The notes under the pieces: generated by a model
The model's database searches: none
What the model saw: the letters and a program-made list of their open reading frames with translations, nothing else
What the model was told of the DNA's origin: nothing
Shown: positions 6,890 to 12,477 of the stretch, piece by piece
Layout: every line of letters begins with the position of its first letter
Position numbering within the stretch: position 1 is the first letter of the stretch
Program-made: the position numbers and the translations under genes
DNA from: Camelimonas abortus
GTDB lineage: Bacteria > Pseudomonadota > Alphaproteobacteria > Rhizobiales > Beijerinckiaceae
Assembly: GCF_042647165.1 (NCBI RefSeq)
Contig: NZ_JBHRUV010000007.1
Length of the DNA stretch: 12,477 nucleotides
Reading direction: 5' to 3' (one strand)

Positions 6890-6899
6890 GGAAGGCGGG
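6877..6899 (+). promoter_or_regulatory. Leader stem-loop containing the peptide stop codon
   Basis: CCCG-t-CCTTC (6877-6886) pairs with GAAGG-CGGG (6891-6899): 9 bp with one bulged T and the loop TGAG, which contains the TGA stop of the leader ORF. It is followed by TTAAGGTCATTT, a poor U-tract. A ribosome stalled at the Leu codons 6860-6871 would cover the 5' arm and prevent the stem from forming. GGCGG in the 3' arm (6894-6898) could alternatively pair with CCGCC at 6928-6932, which in turn overlaps an arm of another 6-bp stem (6930-6935 with 6944-6949). This is compatible with a switch between alternative stems, but GC-rich DNA gives many such options. Confidence 0.45.
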
Positions 6900-7020
6900 T
6901 TAAGGTCATTTGCGAAACAGGACGCAGCCGCCCGGCGAACGGCCCGGGCAGACGAGGGGTGGAGCAAGGGGCTCCGTGAGATTTCCGGCCCGGCTCCATA
7001 AACAGATCCGATGATCCAGA

Positions 7021-7096
7021 GCAGCCGCAATAACATCCGCCAGAGCGTCGCCGGCGCCGGGCGTCTACGCCCGTCTTCCGCGCCGGATGCGGCTGC
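7021..7096 (+). promoter_or_regulatory. Nested multi-tier stem in the leuA 5' leader
   Basis: Three stems nest inside each other: outer 9 bp GCAGCCGCA (7021-7029) with 7088-7096; middle 7 bp CCGGCGC (7051-7057) with 7080-7086; inner 6 bp CGGGCG (7058-7063) with 7068-7073, loop TCTA. The middle and inner stems stack directly on the 5' side with a 6-base bulge TCTTCC (7074-7079) on the 3' side; a 21-base unpaired strand (7030-7050) faces a single base (7087). It lies about 260 bases before the leuA ATG. I recognise no known riboswitch. It may be a structured leader element of leuA or, less likely, a small RNA. Function unknown. Confidence 0.45.
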
Positions 7097-7356
7097 GCCA
7101 TGGCGCTCGCCCCTCGCCGATCCGCGACTTACCGGCGGTCGCCGGGACTGAGGCGCCCCGGCGGCCGTAACCCGCGCACAGGCCAGCGCAAGCTGCGCCG
7201 CGCATGCCTGCACGCCCGGACCGCAGCCAGCCGCCATGCGCCGCCCGCGCCCGGCGGCGGCGCCCCGCCGCAGCAGCCTCCCCTTCCGCACCGAATTTTC
7301 CGCAGCGACCGGCGCCCTGCGACCGCCGGCTGCGCATCCGCCCTGGAACCGACCCA
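7097..7356 (+). other. Rest of the leuA upstream region, no gene supported
   Basis: These 260 bases contain a 7-bp GC hairpin (7254-7260 with 7265-7271, loop CGCC) and one AT-rich patch (AATTTT, about 7294-7299), but no convincing promoter or terminator. Open frames through it are Arg/Pro/Ala-rich and look like GC-rich non-coding DNA. One of them (ATG 7100 to TGA 7358-7360) overlaps the leuA start by ATGA, probably by chance. Confidence 0.5.
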
Positions 7357-9030
7357 ATGATGCTGAGCAATCCGCAGACCAAATACCGCCCCTATTCGCC
7401 GGGCTTCGACCTGTCTGACCGCCAGTGGCCGTCGCGCCGCATCGAGAAGGCGCCGCGCTGGCTCTCCAGCGACCTGCGCGACGGCAACCAGTCGCTGGCC
7501 AATCCGATGAACGTGGAGAAGAAGACCAGGTTCTACAACACGCTGGTCGACATCGGCTTCAAGGAGATTGAGGTCGGCTTCGCCTCCGCCTCGCAGACGG
7601 ACTTCGACTTCGTCCGCAAGCTGATCGAGGAGAACCTGATTCCGGAGGACGTCACCATCCAGGTGCTGACCCAGTCGCGCGCCGACCTGATCAGCCGCAC
7701 CTTCGAGGCCCTGGAGGGCGCGCACAGCGCCATCGTCCACCTGTACAACGCCATCTCGCCGCTGTTCCGCCAGGTGGTGTTCGGCATGGAGCGCCAGCAG
7801 ATCATTGACCTGGCGGTGGCCGGCGTCACCCAGCTGCTGGAGGAGGCTGCGCGCCGTCCCGAAACCCGCTGGACCTTCGAATATTCGCCGGAAACCTTCA
7901 GCATGGCCGAACCGGAGTTCGCGCTGGAGGTGTGCGAGCGGGTGCTGGACGTGCTGCAGCCCACCCCCGACAACAAGGTGATCCTGAACCTGCCGGCGAC
8001 GGTCGAGGTCGCCATGCCGAACGTCTATGCGGACCAGATCGAGTGGTTCTGCCGCAACGTCTCCCGGCGCGACAGCGTGGTGATCTCGGTGCATCCGCAC
8101 AATGACCGCGGCACCGGCGTGGCCGCCGCGGAGCTGTCGCTGCTGGCCGGCGCCGACCGCGTCGAGGGCTGCCTGTTCGGCAATGGTGAACGCACCGGCA
8201 ACGTCGACATCGTGACCCTGGCGCTGAACATGTACACCCAGGGCATCGACCCGGGCCTGCGCTTCGACAACATGCGCGCCATCGTCCGCACGGCCGAGCA
8301 CTGCAACGAACTGCCGGTGCATCCGCGTCACCCCTATGCGGGCGAGCTGGTGTTCACGGCCTTCTCCGGCTCCCACCAGGACGCGATCAAGAAGGGGTTC
8401 GAGGCGCACGCCCGGCGCAATGACGGCGTGTGGGAGATGCCCTATCTGCCGCTGGATCCGGCCGACATCGGCGAGACCTATGAGGCGGTGATCCGGGTCA
8501 ACAGCCAGTCCGGCAAGGGCGGCGTGGCCTGGGTGATGCAGCAGGACTACGGGCTGAAGCTGCCGCGCCCGCTGCAGATCGATCTCAGCCGCCGCGTGCA
8601 GGCGCGCGCCGACGAGACCGGCATGGAGATGACCTCGGCCGACATCTGGGAGATTTTCCGCGCCGCCTATCATCTCGACCAGCCGCAGCGTTACGAGCTG
8701 GTGGAATATGAGAACGCCGGCGTGCGTCGCGGCGGCTCGGAGCGCGCCTTCGCCGGCCGCATCCGGGTGGACGGCGAGGAGGTCGCCGTCTCCGGCAAGG
8801 GCAACGGGCTGATCTCCAGCGCCGTGGATGCGATCAACGCCCGCTTTGGCGTCGGCATTGAGGTGGTGGACTACGACGAGCACGCCGTCGGCCGCGGCGC
8901 GGACGCCAGGGCCGCCGCCTATGTGGAGTGCCGCACGCCCGACGGGCGCCGGGTGTTCGGCGTCGGCATCGACCCGGACGTGGCCACGGCCTCGGTGAAA
9001 GCCCTGGTGAGCGCGCTGAACGGGCTGTAA
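7357..9030 (+). CDS. leuA: 2-isopropylmalate synthase (long LeuA form)
   Basis: First committed step of leucine synthesis: condenses acetyl-CoA with 2-oxoisovalerate to 2-isopropylmalate; cytoplasmic dimer with a divalent metal. It has 557 residues, the size of the long LeuA type related to the mycobacterial enzyme. The N-terminal KYRPYSPGFDLSDRQWPSRRI leads to the TIM-barrel with DLRDGNQ (metal-ligand Asp and catalytic Arg), EVGFASASQTDFDFVR, the metal-binding HxH in SVHPHNDRGT, and GNGERTGN. The segment VNSQSGKGGVAWVMQQDYG precedes the C-terminal regulatory domain (from about residue 445), where leucine binds for feedback inhibition in this family. ATG 7357 is chosen over the adjacent ATG 7360; the ribosome-binding site is weak (GGA at 7345-7347), which could matter if upstream RNA structure controls translation. 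The long leader with a Leu-codon mini-ORF suggests leucine-responsive attenuation. Confidence 0.95.
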   Translation: MMLSNPQTKYRPYSPGFDLSDRQWPSRRIEKAPRWLSSDLRDGNQSLANPMNVEKKTRFYNTLVDIGFKEIEVGFASASQTDFDFVRKLIEENLIPEDVTIQVLTQSRADLISRTFEALEGAHSAIVHLYNAISPLFRQVVFGMERQQIIDLAVAGVTQLLEEAARRPETRWTFEYSPETFSMAEPEFALEVCERVLDVLQPTPDNKVILNLPATVEVAMPNVYADQIEWFCRNVSRRDSVVISVHPHNDRGTGVAAAELSLLAGADRVEGCLFGNGERTGNVDIVTLALNMYTQGIDPGLRFDNMRAIVRTAEHCNELPVHPRHPYAGELVFTAFSGSHQDAIKKGFEAHARRNDGVWEMPYLPLDPADIGETYEAVIRVNSQSGKGGVAWVMQQDYGLKLPRPLQIDLSRRVQARADETGMEMTSADIWEIFRAAYHLDQPQRYELVEYENAGVRRGGSERAFAGRIRVDGEEVAVSGKGNGLISSAVDAINARFGVGIEVVDYDEHAVGRGADARAAAYVECRTPDGRRVFGVGIDPDVATASVKALVSALNGL

Positions 9031-9067
9031 CCGGTTCCGTCACTACGCCACGACTGTGACGCGTATC

Positions 9068-9095
9068 GCCCCCGGGTCCACGCCCGGGGGCTTTT
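9068..9095 (+). terminator. Rho-independent terminator of leuA
   Basis: Perfect 9-bp stem GCCCCCGGG/CCCGGGGGC (arms 9068-9076 and 9083-9091) with the six-base loop TCCACG, followed immediately by TTTTCTGT. It begins 38 bases after the leuA stop, so leuA is probably transcribed as a single gene. Confidence 0.92.
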
Positions 9096-9183
9096 CTGTC
9101 CGACTGGCGGGCGGAACCGGGAAGCTGGCGCGAAGGCGCCCGCCGGCGCGGCGGCGGACCAGCCATGGCGCACGGCGCGACAC

Positions 9184-9216
9184 GGGACTAAAGTCCCCAG
9201 GGTCCCGCAATTGCGG
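9184..9216. promoter_or_regulatory. Two palindromes upstream of the alcohol dehydrogenase
   Basis: GGGACT-AA-AGTCCC (9184-9197) and CCGCAATTGCGG (9205-9216) are both perfect palindromes. Their centres are 20 bases apart, about two helical turns, and a further GTCCC half-site lies at 9202-9206. They sit 33-65 bases before the dehydrogenase ATG, downstream of the leuA terminator, where an operator and promoter are expected. No clear -35/-10 pair was found. The regulator is unknown. Confidence 0.5.
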
Positions 9217-9248
9217 ACGGACATGCTGGCGCTGAAAGGGAATTCGCC

Positions 9249-10232
9249 ATGAAGGCCATGGTTCTCGAAAAGCCCCGGACCCCCCTGGTTCCCAGGGAAG
9301 CTCCGGATCCCGTCCCTGGCCCGGGGGAAATCCGGCTGCGCGTGGAGGCCTGCGCGGTGTGCCACACGGACCTTCACGTGGTGGACGGCGACCTGCCCCA
9401 CCCGAAGCTGCCGCTGGTTCCGGGCCACGAAATCGTCGGGATCGTCGACGCCGCCGGACCGGGCGTGGACCCGCGCCGCATCGGCGCGCGGGTCGGCGCG
9501 CCATGGCTGGGGCGCACCTGCGGCGCATGCGACTATTGCCGCTCTGGCGCCGAGAACCTGTGCGACGCGCCCCTGTTCACCGGCTACACGCGCGACGGCG
9601 GCTTCGCCACCCATGTGATCGCAGACGCCAGCTTCGCCTTTGATCTGGACCCGGAGGCCGACCCCGTCGCGCTGGCGCCGCTGCTGTGCGCCGGCCTGAT
9701 CGGCTGGCGGTCGCTGCGCCGGGCCGGCGAAGGCAAACGCCTCGGTCTCTATGGCTTCGGCGCGGCGGCGCACATTCTCGCGCAGATCTGCGTCTGGCAG
9801 GGGCGCGAGATTTACGCTTTCACAAGGCCGGGCGACGTGGAGGCGCAGCGCTTCGCCGCCAGCCTCGGGGCGGTCTGGGCCGGCGGTTCGGACGAGGCGC
9901 CGCCGGCGCTGCTCGACGCCGCCATCATCTTCGCGCCGGCTGGCGACCTGGTGCCGGCGGCCCTGCGCGCCGTGCGCAAGGGCGGACGGGTGGTGTGCGG
10001 CGGCATCCACATGAGCGACATACCGGCCATGCCCTATTCCATCCTGTGGGAGGAGCGGGAGGTCGTGTCGGTGGCCAATCTGACGCGGCGCGACGCCCAT
10101 GAGTTCTTCGCCGCCGCCCGGGCCGCGGCTGTCAGAACCCATGTGATCCGCTATCCGCTGGAACGCGCGAACGAGGCGCTGGACGACCTGCGCGCCGGCC
10201 GCCTGCAGGGGGCCGCCGTGCTCGTGCCCTGA
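9249..10232 (+). CDS. Zinc-dependent alcohol dehydrogenase family protein
   Basis: Medium-chain dehydrogenase/reductase, 327 residues, probably cytoplasmic and NAD(P)-dependent. Catalytic zinc ligands are visible: Cys38 in ACAVCHTDLH, His60-Glu61 in PGHE, and Cys147 in LLCAGLIGWRSL. The structural zinc set is Cys91, Cys94, Cys97 and Cys105 (CGACDYCRSGAENLC). A Rossmann nucleotide-binding turn follows at 168-175 (YGFGAAAH), with the second glycine region replaced by Ala. The C-terminal half has GGRVVCGGIHMSDIP and a typical ANEALDDLRAGRLQGAAVL end. AAAGGGA (9235-9241) is a good ribosome-binding site. It resembles the subgroup of short bacterial Zn-ADHs with YGFGA motifs; the substrate cannot be told from sequence. 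The following ATPase gene starts 92 bases on and may be co-transcribed. Confidence 0.9.
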   Translation: MKAMVLEKPRTPLVPREAPDPVPGPGEIRLRVEACAVCHTDLHVVDGDLPHPKLPLVPGHEIVGIVDAAGPGVDPRRIGARVGAPWLGRTCGACDYCRSGAENLCDAPLFTGYTRDGGFATHVIADASFAFDLDPEADPVALAPLLCAGLIGWRSLRRAGEGKRLGLYGFGAAAHILAQICVWQGREIYAFTRPGDVEAQRFAASLGAVWAGGSDEAPPALLDAAIIFAPAGDLVPAALRAVRKGGRVVCGGIHMSDIPAMPYSILWEEREVVSVANLTRRDAHEFFAAARAAAVRTHVIRYPLERANEALDDLRAGRLQGAAVLVP

Positions 10233-10324
10233 CGCGCTCCCCGCTGACAGTTCCGCACATCTCCCCTCCAGCCGTGCGCGCGCAGAATTGCAGAAGCCCG
10301 GCGCTGAACGGAAAGACTCCTGCG

Positions 10325-12217
10325 ATGAAGCGTACGCAGTTCGACGCGCTGACGGTGCTGTCCGGAGTAACGGCGCTGGGGCTGGTTCTCGCCGCCGCCG
10401 GCCGGCTGCTGCCCCCGCCTCACGCGGAGGCCGTCATGTCCGCGGGCGCGCTGCTGGTTTACGTCTGCGGCGGCGCGCCCGCCGCCTGGACGGCCCTGAC
10501 CAGCCTGATCCGCGAGCGGACGCTGGACATTGACCTGCTGATGGTGGTCGCCGCCGTCGCGGCCGCGGTGGTCGGCGCGCCCTTTGAGGGCGCGGTGCTG
10601 CTGACGCTGTTCAGCCTCTCCACCACGCTTGAGCGGCGCGCCCTTGGCCGGGCCCGCCGCGCCGTGGAGGCGCTGATGGCGCTGCGCCCGGAAACCGCGC
10701 TTGTGCTGCAGCGGGACGGTTCGGTGAAGGAGGTGGCGGCGTCCGCGCTCGTTCCCGGCGACAGGGTCGTGCTCCGGCCCGGCGCGCGCGTGCCGGGCGA
10801 CGGAGAGGTGGCGGCCGGCCATGGCGGCGTGGACGAAGCCAACATCACCGGCGAATCCATGCCGGTCTCCAAGGAGCCCGGCGCGCCGGTGTTTGAGGGA
10901 ACGATCAATCTGGACGGGGTGCTGGAAGTGGTCATCACCCGCCCGGTCAGCGACAGCACGATCGCGCGCATGATCGCGCTGGTGACCGAGGCGCAGGAGG
11001 CGCGCGCGCCCTCGGAGCGGTTCAGCACCTGGTTCGGCCAGCGTTACACCATCGGCGTGCTGTGCGGCGCGGCGCTGGCATTCGCCGGATTTTACTGGCT
11101 GGGCCAGGACTGGGAGCTGGCGCTCTATCGCGCCGCCACGCTGCTGGTGGCGGCCAGCCCCTGCGCCATCGTGATTTCGGTTCCCGCCGCCATTCTGTCG
11201 GCCCTTTCCGCCGCGGCGCGCGGCGGCGTGCTGTTCAAGGGCGGCGGGGCGATCGAAGCCCTCGGCGCAGTGAGCGTCTTCGCCTTTGACAAGACGGGAA
11301 CGCTGACGACCGGTCGCGCCACGGTGACCGCGGTCGTGGCCCTCGACGGCGACGAACGGAACCTGCTGCGGCTGCTGGCGGGGCTTGAGGCGCATTCGGA
11401 GCACCATATCGCCGCGGCGATCGCGCGGAAGGCCCGCGAAGAACAGCTCGACATCCCCCGGATCGCCGACGTCACCACCTTTCCAAGCGCCGGGGTCACG
11501 GGCCATGACGGGCAGGGCGTGCTGTGGGCCGGCAACCCGCGCATGGCGGCGCAGATGGGCGCGAACATTGACCTGCCGGAACTGAAGCCGCTGGCGGACG
11601 GGGGGCAGACCGTCATCTATTTCGGGCGGGACGGCGCGGCGCTTGGCGCCGTCACCGTGGCCGACACGCTGCGCCCGACATCCGCCCCGGCCCTGCGGGC
11701 GCTGCGCGCGGGCGGCGTGAAGCGCATCATGATGCTGACCGGCGACCGCCGGCCGGTGGCGCTGCGCATCGGCGGCGAGCTTGGCCTTGCTCCGGAGGAC
11801 ATTGAGGCGGGCATGCTGCCGCAGGACAAGGTGGCGACGGTCGCGCGGCTGACGCGCGAGGGAAAGGTCGCCTTTGTGGGGGACGGGGTCAACGACGCCG
11901 CGGCGCTCGCCCGGGCCGACGTTGGGGTGGCGATGGGCGCGGCGGGTTCGGACGTGGCGCTGCAGGCGGCGGACGTTGCGCTGCTTTCGGGAAACATGAT
12001 GAAGCTGGCGGAAGCGCACCGGCTGGCGCGGCGCGCCACGCGCATCATCCGCCAGAACCTGGTTTTCGCCATTGGCGCGATGCTGACGCTGGTGGTGGGC
12101 GGCCTGCTGTTTGACCTGCCGCTGCCGCTGGCCGTCGTGGGGCACGAAGGAGGGACGGTGCTGGTGGTCCTGAACGGGCTGCGCCTGCTGTCTGACCCGA
12201 TCCGCCGGCCGGCGTGA
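10325..12217 (+). CDS. P1B-4-type heavy-metal-transporting ATPase (CoaT-like)
   Basis: Inner-membrane P-type ATPase exporting a transition metal. Motifs in order: TGES (175-178) in the actuator domain, SPC (278-280) in the transport helix, phosphorylation site DKTGTLT (from Asp322), TGDRR, GDGVND (519-524), and HEGGT (607-611) in the last membrane helix. SPC plus HEGG(S/T) is the P1B-4 signature, a group linked to Co, Ni, Zn or Fe(II) export; CPC-type Zn/Cd/Cu ATPases are excluded. The protein has 630 residues and begins almost directly with membrane helices, with no N-terminal metal-binding domain, as is common in P1B-4. Odd point: the nucleotide-binding HP dipeptide reads SEHH (359-361 is Glu-His-His). 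The start ATG has GGAAAGA about 9 bases upstream. No metal-responsive regulator is visible nearby. Confidence 0.92.
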   Translation: MKRTQFDALTVLSGVTALGLVLAAAGRLLPPPHAEAVMSAGALLVYVCGGAPAAWTALTSLIRERTLDIDLLMVVAAVAAAVVGAPFEGAVLLTLFSLSTTLERRALGRARRAVEALMALRPETALVLQRDGSVKEVAASALVPGDRVVLRPGARVPGDGEVAAGHGGVDEANITGESMPVSKEPGAPVFEGTINLDGVLEVVITRPVSDSTIARMIALVTEAQEARAPSERFSTWFGQRYTIGVLCGAALAFAGFYWLGQDWELALYRAATLLVAASPCAIVISVPAAILSALSAAARGGVLFKGGGAIEALGAVSVFAFDKTGTLTTGRATVTAVVALDGDERNLLRLLAGLEAHSEHHIAAAIARKAREEQLDIPRIADVTTFPSAGVTGHDGQGVLWAGNPRMAAQMGANIDLPELKPLADGGQTVIYFGRDGAALGAVTVADTLRPTSAPALRALRAGGVKRIMMLTGDRRPVALRIGGELGLAPEDIEAGMLPQDKVATVARLTREGKVAFVGDGVNDAAALARADVGVAMGAAGSDVALQAADVALLSGNMMKLAEAHRLARRATRIIRQNLVFAIGAMLTLVVGGLLFDLPLPLAVVGHEGGTVLVVLNGLRLLSDPIRRPA

Positions 12218-12262
12218 CGCCGCGGCCACAGCTTCCAGCGCGTGAGACCGGCCGCGGTGTCA
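12215..12262 (+). terminator. Hairpin overlapping the ATPase stop codon
   Basis: TGACGCCGCGGCC (12215-12227, starting with the ATPase stop) pairs with 12250-12262 over 13 bp with one G-U pair, around a 22-base loop. No T-tract follows, so it is at best an atypical terminator or an mRNA 3'-end stabiliser. Confidence 0.4.
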
Positions 12263-12477
12263 GCGTCCTGCCGGACGCGCACCTCTGCCGCGTGTGGCCG
12301 CCCCGGCTCATGGAGCGCAGCTGCGCGCGGCCACCGTTGTGGAGGGCGGTCTTGCAGTCGCCCTGCCCTTTTCAGGCGGAAGACCGGCTGCCGGCTGCTA
12401 TGTGCGCGAGGCTGCCGGGGATGGCGTGGGGGCGTTTGTCCGGGGCTGCGGCAGCCCGTGCGGGGAAGCCAGCGTGA
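12263..12477. other. Right-end region with no supported gene
   Basis: An open plus-strand frame runs to a TGA at the last three bases, but its product is Arg/Pro/Cys-rich, has no family resemblance, no ribosome-binding site and begins inside the ATPase 3' end. A small 6-bp hairpin (12443-12448 with 12452-12457) lies near the end. I see nothing else here; it is probably intergenic. Confidence 0.5.

Noticed and set aside
7100..7360. 86-codon plus-strand ORF whose TGA overlaps the leuA ATG, suggesting translational coupling
   Set aside because: Product is Arg/Pro/Ala-rich with no domain-like pattern and no ribosome-binding site; this is typical of spurious frames in GC-rich non-coding DNA. Conservation in relatives would be needed to revive it.
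10151..12229. Long minus-strand open frame opposite the metal ATPase (and similar ones opposite macAB, leuA and the outer-membrane factor)
   Set aside because: The proteins are His/Arg/Gln/Gly-rich low-complexity shadows of well-supported genes with intact motifs on the plus strand.
12214..12477. Plus-strand ORF running to the window end
   Set aside because: Starts inside the ATPase 3' end, has no ribosome-binding site and no recognisable protein features.

Overview
The window is very GC-rich, densely coding DNA, most likely chromosomal and most likely from an alphaproteobacterium. The evidence for that is the overall composition, almost exclusive use of CTG/CTC for leucine, a NodT-type outer-membrane lipoprotein, the long (Actinobacteria/alphaproteobacteria-type) LeuA, and aerobic BluB. 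I cannot name a genus. I see no rRNA, tRNA, CRISPR array, insertion sequence or phage gene.

Layout. (1) 1-4717: a tightly overlapping three-gene operon for a MacAB-type tripartite efflux pump: an outer-membrane factor lipoprotein (5' end outside the window), the periplasmic adaptor MacA, and the ATPase/permease MacB. (2) 4832-5617: bluB, the O2-dependent enzyme that makes the lower ligand of vitamin B12. It converges on (3) a minus-strand metQ-like periplasmic binding protein (5694-6533), with two strong hairpins between them. (4) 6534-7356: an 823-base divergent intergenic region between metQ (leftward) and leuA (rightward), unusually rich in inverted repeats. (5) 7357-9030: leuA, followed by a textbook rho-independent terminator. 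(6) 9249-10232: a zinc-dependent alcohol dehydrogenase preceded by two palindromes. (7) 10325-12217: a P1B-4-type metal-exporting ATPase. The last 260 bases hold no gene I can support.

The most interesting part is the metQ-leuA intergenic region. On the leuA side a 16-codon ORF at 6839-6889 encodes MFNAPRALLRLSGPSF. Its three leucine codons are TTG, CTA and CTT, whereas in leuA itself I found only CTG and CTC. The ORF overlaps a stem-loop whose loop contains its stop codon, and its ATG lies 35 bases after the start of a TTGACG box, so it could be translated from a leaderless transcript. This has the form of a leucine-attenuation leader peptide. A multi-tier nested stem (7021-7096) follows in the remaining 467 bases before leuA. 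On the metQ side a strong stem with a T-tract on the minus strand (6627-6660) lies in the metQ leader with no minus-strand gene upstream of it, which suggests a premature terminator. A perfect 13-bp inverted repeat (6710-6756) lies between the two control regions.

The genes form separate functional units (export of toxic or secreted compounds, cofactor synthesis, amino-acid uptake and synthesis, metal and alcohol/aldehyde handling) rather than one evident pathway. The regulatory proposals rest on reading sequence by eye, with no folding or database search.
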